Below, piece by piece: positions 12,787-20,853 of a DNA stretch of 64,000 nucleotides (the stretch's first letter is position 1; every line of letters starts with the position of its first letter). This stretch comes from Acanthosoma haemorrhoidale (taxonomy: Eukaryota; Arthropoda; Insecta; Hemiptera; Acanthosomatidae), in contig OV884011.1 of NCBI GenBank assembly GCA_930367205.1, positions 41,863,754-41,927,753 on the forward strand, read 5' to 3'. Below the pieces are notes generated by a model. It saw only the letters and a program-made list of their open reading frames with translations. It did no database searches and was not told the DNA's origin. Position numbers and translations under genes: made by a program.

Positions 12787-13470
12787 AGTAGATGGGTTTT
12801 GGGCGTTCTGGCGCACCGATATGGACCAATCAGAGAGCTCCATTTGGCCCCGCCCCTTTACCCCCACCCTACCCTAACCAGCCAATGACAGGGCTTGACG
12901 GCCATTTTGACCACGCCCCCTTACCCCCACCCCGCCCTTAACCATCGCTAACCACCCCTAACCATCGCTAACCACCCCTAACCATCCCTAACCACCCCCT
13001 TTTATCCGCCATTTTGTCTTCTAATTCCCAATCTGCTCACCAGATAGCTCTGCATATAACCTTACATCTTTATAACCATAACTTTCATCCGCCATTTTGT
13101 TCCCCCACCTCCTTACATAACCGCCATCCCTGAACATCCTTTAATTCCCAATCTCCTCACCAGATAGCGCCTTATATCATAACCTTATCTATACATAACC
13201 ACACTTGATGAACTAAATGACCGCTAGAGTGCGCCACCTTTATAACCTTCTTCATATATAACCTCATAATAATAATAACAAACAATATGGCCGCTCTATT
13301 TATATCCTTACTAGTTTATAACCATATCGGAAACTAAATGTAAACAAAAATATTATTTGTAAACAATAACAAACCCTCTCCTCACCCCCTTTTATCCGCC
13401 ATTTTGTCTTCTAATTCCCAATCTCCTCACCAGATAGCGCCTTACATCATAACCTTACCTATATATAACC
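12787..13470 (+). repeat. Left terminal inverted repeat
   Basis: 684 bp, matching the reverse complement of 19920-20842 apart from scattered differences and one extra 239-bp unit on the right. The outer part is GC-rich and contains alternating 10-mers (CCATCGCTAA / CCACCCCTAA) at about 12943-12995. CCGCCATTTTG occurs at 13006, 13089 and 13396, a match to the YY1/Pho recognition core. The inner part is AT-rich. Confidence 0.93.
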
Positions 13471-13488
13471 ACACTTGAGGGTTCAGTT
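13460..13488 (+). promoter_or_regulatory. Possible core promoter of first element gene
   Basis: TATATATAA at 13460-13468 and initiator TCAGTT at 13483-13488 precede the ATG at 13497. The spacing of about 25 bp is shorter than for the other genes of the element, so this assignment is weaker. Confidence 0.45.
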
Positions 13489-13496
13489 TATCAACG

Positions 13497-13996
13497 ATGA
13501 TGGTTCAGTACACAACAGAGTTAGCATTAGTAACTGTCTATCCACTCAATTATTTATTAAAAAAGTTTATAAAAGTGGGGCTCCGTGCTGGAGTACCAAT
13601 GGTAGCTCTAGTCGACAAGAAATCTACAATCTACCTAGACAAAGAACAATGGGATGAATTGAGAGCCAGGTCTTCAAACATCTTGGATCATTTCAAGAAG
13701 AAAAAAAGATAAAAACTGATGCTGCGAGCGTCACAGAAGAAAATGATTCGATTCGATTAAAAAATATTGACATCTCACTAACAAAAAGAGGTAAAGTAAG
13801 ATGCTTGAAAATTGAACATGCTTATCCATGGACACTATTGTTGAATGAAAACATCACACCATATATAAAGTTAATATCACCAAATATTATTTTGAAAAAA
13901 TGCGAATGTATTAAATTGTGTGAACTGTTTGATTATGTTTCAAAATCATTGACTTTTTTGTACAATGTTATTGAAAAATTTGAGTACAACCAATAA
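13497..13996 (+). pseudogene. Hypothetical small element gene, apparently frameshifted
   Basis: A 71-codon frame begins at the ATG at 13497 and ends at 13712 in a Lys-rich tail over an A7 run at 13701-13707. A second frame, offset by one base, is open from 13658 to the stop at 13996 and contains the run KIEHAYPWTL. Taken together they look like one protein of about 170 residues broken by an indel in the A run. The site does not fit a canonical -1 slippery heptamer, so a mutation is more likely than programmed shifting. An AATAAA signal overlaps the terminal stop. I recognise no domain. The alternative is two separate small proteins. Confidence 0.5.
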
Positions 13997-14237
13997 AAAA
14001 TTTTTTTTACAACAAATTGTTTTATTTTTAAAATCACATTTTTTTTGTTCTATTTATTAATTTAAGGTTTAAAAAAAACACAAAAAAAAAACACATGTAT
14101 TTCAACATTTTTATTTCTAAATTATACATAGAAAACTAAGATGGGTGCTTACACAGAAAAAAAAATTATACTAATATTAAAAGTTTTTTTATTTTTTCCC
14201 TTTCATTCATCAGAGGTAAAATTGGTCTATAAGTAAG
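13997..14237. other. AT-rich gap between element genes
   Basis: Contains long A and T runs and the polyadenylation signal of the upstream frame. No open frame or other structure was found. Confidence 0.6.
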
Positions 14238-14275
14238 TATATAAAGAGGAAGCGATGAAGCTATTCTGGTCAGTA
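14238..14275 (+). promoter_or_regulatory. Core promoter of ATPase gene (TATA + Inr)
   Basis: TATATAAAG at 14238 and initiator TCAGTA at 14270-14275. The predicted start of transcription is at 14272, downstream of the first in-frame ATG (14255). The ATG at 14282 is therefore the likely start codon. Confidence 0.75.
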
Positions 14276-14281
14276 TTCAAC

Positions 14282-15029
14282 ATGCGTCTGGTGAAGCAAC
14301 ACGACACTTTACGCATTGTCAGTCTCGACAATTACGGCTCCCCAGAGGAAAAACCATCGAGGCACGGTTCTCTATTGCCCGATTCTATCAGATGTCTCGT
14401 ATGCGGACCATCTAATTGCGGGAAAACGAATCTCATGTTGAGTTTGATTTACGATCTTAAAGGTTTAAGGTTCGAGAATATATATTTATTCGCTAAATCA
14501 TTGCATCAGCCAAAGTATAGGCAATTGGGGCGAGTACTTGAGCCTTTAGAGAACATTGCATCAGCCAAAGTATAGGCAATTGGGGCGAGTACTTGAGCCT
14601 TTAGAGAACATTGGATTTTTTCAATATGACAATAACGCAAATGTACCACCTCCAAAGGAAGCTCGACCTGATTCGATATTTATTTTCGATGACATAGCTT
14701 GCGATAAACTAGACAACGTACGAGCATATTTTTGTATGGGAAGACATAATGGCGTGGACATTTTCTATTTGAGTCAAAGTTATACGAGAGTTCCAAAACA
14801 TTTAATCAGAGAAAATGCAAATCTCCTCATTCTCTTCCGACAAGATGAACTAAATATGAGAAGGATCTATGATGATCACATCAACTCGGATATGGATTTG
14901 AAAACTTTCAGAAATATATGTCATTGGTGTTGGAAAGATGATAAATATGCATTTATCGTATTGGACAAAGAGAGAGAGATAAAAAACGGGAGATATCGAA
15001 AAGGATTCGATACATATATAATACCTTAA
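14282..15029 (+). pseudogene. FtsK/HerA-type genome-packaging ATPase, broken by a 55-bp tandem duplication
   Basis: In Polintons and related viruses this family drives DNA into the capsid. The first frame (to 14575) carries a Walker A motif, GPSNCGKTN, about 42 residues from the 14282 start. The second frame (from about 14558 to 15029) carries a Walker B-like FIFDD and a later SQSYTRVPKHL segment typical of the A32-like group. The 55 bp at 14503-14557 are repeated exactly at 14558-14612. Since 55 is not a multiple of three, the frame shifts and stops. Without the duplication the protein would be of ordinary size for the family (about 230 residues). The start at 14282 is chosen because the promoter puts transcription start after the 14255 ATG. 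Confidence 0.85.
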
Positions 15030-15050
15030 ATGGTCACCTCAGGCTCAGTC
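15015..15050 (+). promoter_or_regulatory. Core promoter of DUF8207-type gene
   Basis: TATATAAT at 15015-15022 and initiator TCAGTC at 15045-15050, giving a 15-nt leader before the ATG at 15062. The TATA box overlaps the last codons of the ATPase frame. Confidence 0.75.
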
Positions 15051-15061
15051 TAATAGTAGAC

Positions 15062-16141
15062 ATGGAGCAGTCAACATCTTCTGAGGCGGTCACTCGTGAA
15101 ATTATCCGAGCGAGGGAAGCGATTCAACAAAAGTGCAACTTGTTGAAGAGAAATAGAGAAGAGATTGATGAGTACTTGAAAGAAAAATATAAACCTATTA
15201 TCAGGACCCTGAATAGCTTAAACTTTCAAACAGCCTTAACTACGGATCAGGATCAAGACAATTTTTCATCTCAGCGTGTGAAGAAGGAGAAAAAATCATG
15301 CAATATCGCCCTCCCAACTTATTTTGATATTCCGGCTAAGGGAGTCATGTCGACGACTAATTCCCTAGAAACGCCTCGAATGAAATTATTTGTGTCAGAG
15401 AACGATGGAGCCGGACCTGCGGAAGAGAGATTGTATGAACATAGTCCTCAAGTGGGGGTTACGGGAGATGAATTATATGAATATAGTCCTCAAGCGGAGG
15501 ATATCCCCCCGATTGCTACAACACCAAAATATGAAAATAAAGAGGTCATAGAGCCAAAATCTTCTTTGCAGATGATGAGAGAGGAGGCACAAACTCCAGA
15601 AGGGGGCGAAACAGTTAGATACAAGTTAAAAGAAGTTGGTACAATCGCATCTAAATACGTTAAAAAACTTATTAACAACGATATAAAAGATAAGAACACC
15701 ACCTATGGCGTAGTCTATGATGGTGAGAGATTCACCGTTGGAGATGCAGTGGTTTCGATTAAGAAAGATGTTATTTACGTTGGACACAATGCATATAATG
15801 GTACATGTGGTCTTTATGAGTTGTTATTTATGAGCGATCCAAATCTCGAACTAGCAGAAAAGAATGACTATGATATATACAAGAGGATATTGAATGAGAC
15901 AAATGCTCATCGGAAGAATTATAGCCCCACTTCTGCAATACATCGTAATAAATTCAATAGGAAATATAATAAAGTTATTTCGAAACTATTTCAACCGAAA
16001 AAAGGGGGTGAAGTTGTTCATGATCCTAATTTCTTAGTGAACAGGATGAGAGAGTTGATTGATTCGCCTGACGGTGCTCAAAAACGTCTTGAGATTCGTC
16101 GTGTAGAGAAACGACTCAGAGTAGGAGGTATTATAGCTTAA
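15062..16141 (+). CDS. DUF8207-type conserved element protein
   Basis: 359 residues, intact. A charged, probably coiled N-terminal region (residues 1-50) is followed by a low-complexity middle with a short internal repeat (LYEHSPQ / LYEYSPQ, about 124-144). The DUF8207-like domain covers roughly 210-310, with TTYGVVYDGERF, the GTCGLYELLF block and TNAHRKNYSP. The C-terminal part, DPNFLVNRMRELIDS, also resembles the tail seen in this family. Such proteins accompany integrase-bearing insect virus-like elements. Their function is unknown, and a minor virion or DNA-associated role is only a guess. The gene lies between the ATPase and the integrase with its own promoter. Confidence 0.8.
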   Translation: MEQSTSSEAVTREIIRAREAIQQKCNLLKRNREEIDEYLKEKYKPIIRTLNSLNFQTALTTDQDQDNFSSQRVKKEKKSCNIALPTYFDIPAKGVMSTTNSLETPRMKLFVSENDGAGPAEERLYEHSPQVGVTGDELYEYSPQAEDIPPIATTPKYENKEVIEPKSSLQMMREEAQTPEGGETVRYKLKEVGTIASKYVKKLINNDIKDKNTTYGVVYDGERFTVGDAVVSIKKDVIYVGHNAYNGTCGLYELLFMSDPNLELAEKNDYDIYKRILNETNAHRKNYSPTSAIHRNKFNRKYNKVISKLFQPKKGGEVVHDPNFLVNRMRELIDSPDGAQKRLEIRRVEKRLRVGGIIA

Positions 16142-16166
16142 AATTGAAAATCACTTCCACATCCAA

Positions 16167-16202
16167 TATTTAAAGACGGAATCGTTCCAAACACCATCAT
16201 TT
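16167..16202 (+). promoter_or_regulatory. Core promoter of integrase gene
   Basis: TATTTAAAG at 16167-16175 and initiator TCATTT at 16197-16202, with 32 bp from TATA start to the initiator A. The leader to the ATG at 16248 is 49 nt. Confidence 0.7.
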
Positions 16203-16247
16203 CGTCCTGAGACGTCGACTAGACAACAAGAAACATATCATATTATT

Positions 16248-17187
16248 ATGACGGCTCTCAAAGAGCAGATTGTACGAGAGTTGCACAAACCAGTCAGAAG
16301 GACATTCAAACGCAGATCCGTTCTACTCAAGGGGATTGATGATTTATGGCAGGCAGATTTAGTAGAAATGATTCCGTACTCGCGATTGAATAATGGCTAC
16401 AAATACGTACTCACAGTTATCGACTGCTTCTCTAAATACGCTTGGGCGGTACCAGTCAAAAATAAAACAGCGCTTGAAGTCAAGCTGGCATTTGAAAAAA
16501 TCTTGACAAAGAGGAAACCTCGAAATATTCAGACAGACAACGGCAAAGAGTTCTACAATAAGGAGTTTAAAAAATTGATGAAAGACAATAATGAGATCAA
16601 TCATTACTCTACATATAGCAATATGAAAGCTTCCATAGTGGAAAGATTCAATCGAACATTAAAATCTGAGATGTGGAAAAAGTTTAGTATGCAAGGTGAC
16701 TATAAATGGCTTCACATTTTAAATCCACTTCTCAATGAATACAACAAAAGAAAACATAGTACGATCAAAATGGCACCGAACTCAGTGAAAGGGAAAAAAA
16801 ATTGAAAAGCAGCTATTAAATCAAGTGTACGGCTCAAAAGATCACAAACTCATTGGAAATTTACCCAAATATAAAGTCGGAGACCGAGTCAGAATATCAA
16901 AATTCAAAGCTCAGTTTGCTAAAGGCTATCAACCGTCTTGGACAACGGAAATTTTCACTATTGCTCGAGTCAAAAAGACTGTACCCGTAACATATCATTT
17001 GAAGGATGATCGAGGTGAAACTATCGCTGGAGGTTTCTATCAAGAAGAGCTACAACTAGTCAAATACCCCAACTGCTATCTTGTTGAGAAAATCATAAAA
17101 AAGAAAGGTGATAAAGTTCTTGTCAAGTGGTTAGGTTTTGATAATTCACACAACAGCTGGGAAAATACTGACAACATCGATATATAA
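16248..17187 (+). pseudogene. Retroviral-type integrase with C-terminal chromodomain, one-base frameshift
   Basis: The RNase H-fold integrase core is open from 16248 to 16805. The catalytic triad is visible as D37 (WQADLVEM), D97 (QTDNGKEF) and E132 (IVERFNR), with D97 and E132 35 positions apart. An A8 run at 16794-16801 carries one extra base relative to the continuing frame, which stays open to 17187 and encodes an SH3-like linker (VGDRVRISKFK) and a chromodomain (YLVEKII ... VLVKWLGFDNSHNSWE). Family knowledge: the enzyme inserts linear element DNA with 6-bp staggering, and the chromodomain may guide it to chromatin. The usual N-terminal zinc-binding region is absent or very short. Confidence 0.88.
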
Positions 17188-17215
17188 GACGTGTCATCGT
17201 CAAATGTAATCATTC
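17181..17215 (+). promoter_or_regulatory. Core promoter of protease gene
   Basis: TATATAAG at 17181-17188, overlapping the integrase stop region, and initiator TCATTC at 17210-17215. The ATG follows at 17220, giving an 8-nt leader. Confidence 0.72.
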
Positions 17216-17219
17216 CGTC

Positions 17220-17705
17220 ATGAAACGTTCACCAGTCAACAACAAGAAAAGCAAAAAGAAACTGCGCATTATCATCACACCACAACGAATCGGAGGAGGA
17301 GGCTGTCCGAGTAAATTGAGTGAGGAAGCCAAACAATTTCAACGAATCATACCAAGAACTAGATTGAGCACTTTAGATTTACAACTATTGGCAAAAGTGT
17401 TTCAAGTCAAAACATTTAGAGGAGTTTTTATGTGTGACGAATTTCCCACTAAGGCTTGGAAAAACGAACGTGCAATTTTCAATTTGGATAAGAACAGTGG
17501 AAAAGGTACACATTGGGTGTCCTATAAGAAAATTGGGCATTCGGCTCACTTCTTCGATAGCAGTGGAGCTGACCCTCCATCCGAATTTATACGTTATATG
17601 AAAAATTGTCGAATCTCTACAAACAAGATACAATATCAAAAGATTGGCACGAATAATTGCGGTCAACTCTGCCTCCTATATTTACTGGATTTCATAACAT
17701 CCTAA
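17220..17705 (+). CDS. Adenain-like cysteine protease (Ulp1/C48-C5 fold)
   Basis: 161 residues, intact. Catalytic residues are visible in order: H98 in GTHWVSY, D113 in HFFDSSG, and C147 in TNNCGQLCLLYL. The segment FRGVFMCDEFP ... AWKNERAIFNLD before the histidine is typical of the Polinton/adintovirus protease. Family role: cleavage of capsid-associated precursors during virion maturation. The basic N terminus and the glycine run (IGGGGCP, about 24-30) are unusual, and the latter could be a self-processing site, which is inference. It precedes the capsid-type gene, consistent with a morphogenesis module. Confidence 0.88.
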   Translation: MKRSPVNNKKSKKKLRIIITPQRIGGGGCPSKLSEEAKQFQRIIPRTRLSTLDLQLLAKVFQVKTFRGVFMCDEFPTKAWKNERAIFNLDKNSGKGTHWVSYKKIGHSAHFFDSSGADPPSEFIRYMKNCRISTNKIQYQKIGTNNCGQLCLLYLLDFITS

Positions 17706-17726
17706 GTTAGAAGAGCAATAGGAGCC

Positions 17727-17888
17727 ATGGGTTTGGACTTTCGAAAGGTATATAAAGGTACAGCGAAGGAGAAAACCCTCATTCCGGTGAAGACCGTAGG
17801 AGAGAGTACACCGTTAAGTGAGAGTAATCGACGTTTTCTTCAATCACTTGGATATTTTGTTCTATCATCAACATGGAAGAAATACTAA
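17727..17888 (+). CDS. Small open frame upstream of capsid-type gene
   Basis: 53 codons from the ATG at 17727, ending at 17888 and overlapping the start of the next gene (17873). The C-terminal half, LSESNRRFLQSLGYF, resembles small proteins that precede capsid genes in related insect elements as I remember them; this is a weak match. The TATA box and initiator of the capsid-type gene lie inside it, so it could be made only from transcripts starting upstream. It may be a genuine small protein or an artefact. Confidence 0.4.
   Translation: MGLDFRKVYKGTAKEKTLIPVKTVGESTPLSESNRRFLQSLGYFVLSSTWKKY
17749..17784 (+). promoter_or_regulatory. Core promoter of capsid-type gene
   Basis: TATATAAAG at 17749-17757 and initiator TCATTC at 17779-17784, 32 bp apart. 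The leader is 92 nt with no ATG before 17873. Confidence 0.75.
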
Positions 17889-19123
17889 ATTTGGAAGGAA
17901 GTCCAACGTTTCGAAATTCAATCGAATGCATAGAACTTCACTCTCATCATCCGTATACTTCGTCAAAACTTTCATCTGGTGATGAGATACGCATCAGCTT
18001 GCAACATCAAGACTTGTACACGTTGCCAAGCCGTAGTCTGCTCTACATCGAAGGGAAGTTTGTCCGACAAGATGGAATCACGATCCCAAGAATGTCAAAG
18101 ATGACAAACAACGCAATCGCCTTCCTCTTTGACGAGATTCGATACGAGTTGAGTGGAGTTGAAGTTGACCGTGTAAAAACCCCAGGAATCACGTCTACTT
18201 TAAAAAATCTCATTTCATTGAGAAGTGGACAGTCAAACTCTTTGAAATATCAAGGATGGTGTTATCCAGACGATGAGCTTCATAACTTTACATCAGACGA
18301 AGGAGAGTTCAATGCGGTTGTTCCATTAGCTGCCTTGCTTGGCATCTTCGAAGACTACTCGAAAATCGTACTAAATGTAAAGCAAGAATTGATTCTTATC
18401 AGAAGCCGACAGGACACGAACAGTTTCAAAACTAGTGTACCAGCCGAAGGGCAAGAGATGCTCGAAGCGTGTAAGATTGAGTTACTCAAGCTCTGTTGGA
18501 AAGTACCGTACGTAACGGTAGACGAACGTCAGAGACTTGCTCTTATGCGTCATCTAAAATCTGAAAAAACGTTTTCTATTCCTTTTCGTAGTTGGGAACT
18601 CTTCGACTATCCACTCTTGTCCTCGAGCAAAAGGCAAATCTGGTCGGTCAAAACATCTAATCAATTGGAAAAACCGCGTTATATCATTTTAGCATTTCAA
18701 ACTAATAGAAAAAATAACCCCCTCACGGATTCTAGTCAATTCGATCACTGCGATTTAACAAACGTTAAACTCTACCTGAATTGTAAATCTTATCCTTATG
18801 ACGATATGAACTTGGATTTTTCATCAAATCGATACGCTCTACTCTATCACATGTACGCGGCGTTTCAACAGTCTTACTACAGTGAAGATTCAAAATATAT
18901 TAATCCTCCTTCGTCTTGGGAAAATTTCAAAAATAAAGCGCCTTTGATTGTGATCGACTGCTCGAAACAAACCGAATCTATAAAAAGTGGACCAGTAGAC
19001 GTCAGACTCGAGTTTGAATCGAAAAATAATTTTTCGGGCCTTACAGCAGCCTACTGTCTCATCATACATGATAGAGTAATTGAATACAATCCGTTAACGG
19101 GTATAGTTCGCCGAATGGTATAA
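17873..19123 (+). CDS. Double-jelly-roll major capsid-type protein
   Basis: 416 residues, intact. The N-terminal segment with SSGDEIRISLQ and LPSRSLLYIEGKF, then FLFDEIRYELSGVEVDR, ELILIRSRQD, FRSWELFDYPLL, KLYLNCKSYPYDDMNLDF and the C-terminal AYCLIIHDRVIEYNP match a protein family common in insect virus-like elements, which I recall as DJR-like. Its place after the protease and ATPase supports the capsid role. It has no resemblance in the visible motifs to the nematode/vertebrate Polinton capsid group, so it may represent another capsid lineage. No signal peptide or membrane segment is seen. A structure prediction would be decisive. Confidence 0.75.
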   Translation: MEEILNLEGSPTFRNSIECIELHSHHPYTSSKLSSGDEIRISLQHQDLYTLPSRSLLYIEGKFVRQDGITIPRMSKMTNNAIAFLFDEIRYELSGVEVDRVKTPGITSTLKNLISLRSGQSNSLKYQGWCYPDDELHNFTSDEGEFNAVVPLAALLGIFEDYSKIVLNVKQELILIRSRQDTNSFKTSVPAEGQEMLEACKIELLKLCWKVPYVTVDERQRLALMRHLKSEKTFSIPFRSWELFDYPLLSSSKRQIWSVKTSNQLEKPRYIILAFQTNRKNNPLTDSSQFDHCDLTNVKLYLNCKSYPYDDMNLDFSSNRYALLYHMYAAFQQSYYSEDSKYINPPSSWENFKNKAPLIVIDCSKQTESIKSGPVDVRLEFESKNNFSGLTAAYCLIIHDRVIEYNPLTGIVRRMV

Positions 19124-19155
19124 ATAAGACATTGACATACGCTAGGGAGTCAGTT
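19119..19155 (+). promoter_or_regulatory. Core promoter of last element gene
   Basis: TATAAATA at 19119-19126 overlaps the capsid-gene stop; the initiator is TCAGTT at 19150-19155. Transcription would begin at 19152, after the ATG at 19132, so the ATG at 19162 is preferred. Confidence 0.75.
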
Positions 19156-19161
19156 GTCAAG

Positions 19162-19668
19162 ATGACCTCCTGCGTGGCGGATCTCCAATGTTTCGTGAAC
19201 CATGATTTTGATTTTATTGTCAAAGAACTTGCAATTTTCGACATTGACTCTTTATGCTTATGTCATTGGCTTTTCAAACCACCGCCACCCAAAAATTCAA
19301 TTAAATTAAACTCAAACGCTAGACGTACCAATAAATGGTTATTCTCTCATTATCACGGTATCAATTGGAACGTGGGAGATGTGGAATACAACATGTTGAA
19401 CTCAATCCTTCGTCAAACTCTTGACAAATATTCTGAGGTCTACGTCAAAGGAAGGAAGAAAATGCTATTTCTTCAACGTTTCACTCAAACTAGAGTAATT
19501 GATCTTGAAGATGACGGCTGTCCAAGAATTGAGAGTTTACAACCGCCTTTGACTGTACGCATGTTGGGAGGCACTCATTGCTTAGTGCATAATGACAATC
19601 CGAAAATGTGTACCCTTTATCGGGTTCATTCTTTAGCCAGTTGGCTACGAGAGACTTTTTCTTTGTAA
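19162..19668 (+). CDS. Conserved insect element protein of unknown function
   Basis: 168 residues from the preferred start at 19162 (the frame is open from 19132). The pattern ADLQCF ... IVKELAIFD, HWLFKPP, NKWLFSHYHGINW, VYVKGRKKMLFL and VIDLEDDGCPRIESL recurs in many insect genomic proteins linked to mobile elements. The spaced acidic residues in strand-like contexts (ADLQ, FDID, VIDLEDD) suggest a possible RNase H-like or DEDD exonuclease fold, but this is inference without structural support. It is the last gene of the element and has its own promoter. A polyadenylation signal follows near 19745. Confidence 0.6.
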   Translation: MTSCVADLQCFVNHDFDFIVKELAIFDIDSLCLCHWLFKPPPPKNSIKLNSNARRTNKWLFSHYHGINWNVGDVEYNMLNSILRQTLDKYSEVYVKGRKKMLFLQRFTQTRVIDLEDDGCPRIESLQPPLTVRMLGGTHCLVHNDNPKMCTLYRVHSLASWLRETFSL

Positions 19669-19919
19669 ACAATTTATTTTGAATTTATTTTATGTAATTA
19701 AATTTTTTTAAATTATATGTAATAACATATGTTATAAAGCTTGACAATAAAATTTTTTTTTTAAAATATATTAAATCTGTTTTGTTCTTTTCCCTATTTT
19801 CAACTAAAAATTTAAAATCAATTGATGCAACATGCCTTTTACAGGCATGAATTTATATTAAGATAATCTTACACTAACTTGTTTTAACAAGTCTTTCTAC
19901 GTGTATAAATGGAAAAAAA
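19669..19919. other. AT-rich 3' flank of last element gene
   Basis: Contains AATAAA near 19745, T and A runs, and a short inverted TTTTACAGGCATG-like motif near 19835-19850. No frame was found. Confidence 0.5.
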
Positions 19920-20842
19920 GGTTATATATAGGTAAGGTTATGATATAAGGCGCTATCTGGTGAGGAGATTGGGAATTAGAAGACAAAATAGCGGATAAAA
20001 GGGGGTGAGGAGAGGGTTTGTTATTGTTTACAAATAATATTTTTGTTTACATTTAGTTTCCGATATGGTTATAAACTAGTAAGGATATAAATAGAGCGGC
20101 CATATTGTTTGTTATTATTATTATGAGGTTATATACGAAGAAGGTTATAAAGGTGGCGCACTCTAGCGGTCATTTAGTTCATCAAGTGTGGTTATATATA
20201 GATAAGGTTATGATATAAGGCGCTATCTGGTGAGGAGATTGGGAATTAGAAGACAAAATGGCGGATAAAAGAATAATATTTTTGTTTACATTTAGTTTCC
20301 GATATGGTTATAAACTAGTAAGGATATAAATAGAGCGGCCATATTGTTTGTTATTATTATTATGAGGTTATATATGAAGAAGGTTATAAAGGTGGCGCAC
20401 TCTAGCGGTCATTTAGTTCATCAAGTGTGGTTATGTATAGATAAGGTTATGATATAAGGCGCTATCTGGTGAGGAGATTGGGAATTAAAGGATGTTCAGG
20501 GATGGCGGTTATGTAAGGAGGTGGGGGAACAAAATGGCGGATGAAAGTTATGGTTATAATGATGTAAGGTTATATGCAGAGCTATCTGGTGAGCAGATTG
20601 GGAATTAGAAGACAAAATGGCGGATAAAAGGGGGTGGTTAGGGATGGTTAGGGGTGGTTAGCGATGGTTAGGGGTGGTTAGCGATGGTTAAGGGCGGGGT
20701 GGGGGTAAGGGGGCGTGGTCAAAATGGCCGTCAAGCCCTGTCATTGGCTGGTTAGGGTAGGGTGGGGGTAAAGGGGCGGGGCCAAATGGAGCTCTCTGAT
20801 TGGTCCATATCGGTGCGCCAGAACGCCCAAAACCCATCTACT
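19920..20842 (-). repeat. Right terminal inverted repeat
   Basis: 923 bp, inverted match to 12787-13470. Units start at 19921, 20191 and 20430 with GTTAT(A/G)TATAG. The 239-bp unit 20191-20429 is an extra copy relative to the left repeat and lacks 31 bp of its neighbour. 684 plus 239 equals 923, so this single duplication explains the length difference. Confidence 0.93.
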
Positions 20843-20848
20843 ATTAAC
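20843..20848. repeat. Target-site duplication, right copy (ATTAAC)
   Basis: Second copy of the 6-bp duplication. The tRNA-Lys gene begins 11 bp to the right of the insertion junction. Confidence 0.95.
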
Positions 20849-20853
20849 CAATA

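Larger units (their letters stand above)
12787..20842 (+). mobile_element. Maverick/Polinton-like virus-derived element, 8,056 bp
   Basis: Seen in the sequence: a 6-bp target duplication, 5'-AG start with the matching CT-3' end, long terminal inverted repeats, and rightward genes for a packaging ATPase, a DUF8207-type protein, an integrase with chromodomain, an adenain-like protease and a double-jelly-roll capsid-type protein. This combination is diagnostic of Polintons and adintovirus-like elements. It is about half the usual 15-20 kb, and I find no protein-primed DNA polymerase B. Replication must therefore come from elsewhere, or this is a distinct short lineage. The ATPase and integrase are frame-broken here, while the protease, capsid and DUF8207 frames are open. 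Confidence 0.93.

Noticed and set aside
12950..13000. CCCTAA-like tract as a telomere or subtelomere
   Set aside because: The repeat is a 10-bp alternation confined to the element's inverted ends, not a run of telomeric hexamers or pentamers.
13701..13712. A7 run as a programmed -1 frameshift site
   Set aside because: The codon phase does not give an X-XXY-YYZ heptamer, and no downstream pseudoknot was evident. A mutation is simpler.
14255..14281. ATG at 14255 as the ATPase start
   Set aside because: TATA at 14238 and initiator at 14270 place the transcription start after this codon, so 14282 is preferred.
19132..19161. ATG at 19132 as start of the last element gene
   Set aside because: It lies between the TATA box and the initiator. 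The start at 19162 also gives the N terminus usual in the family.
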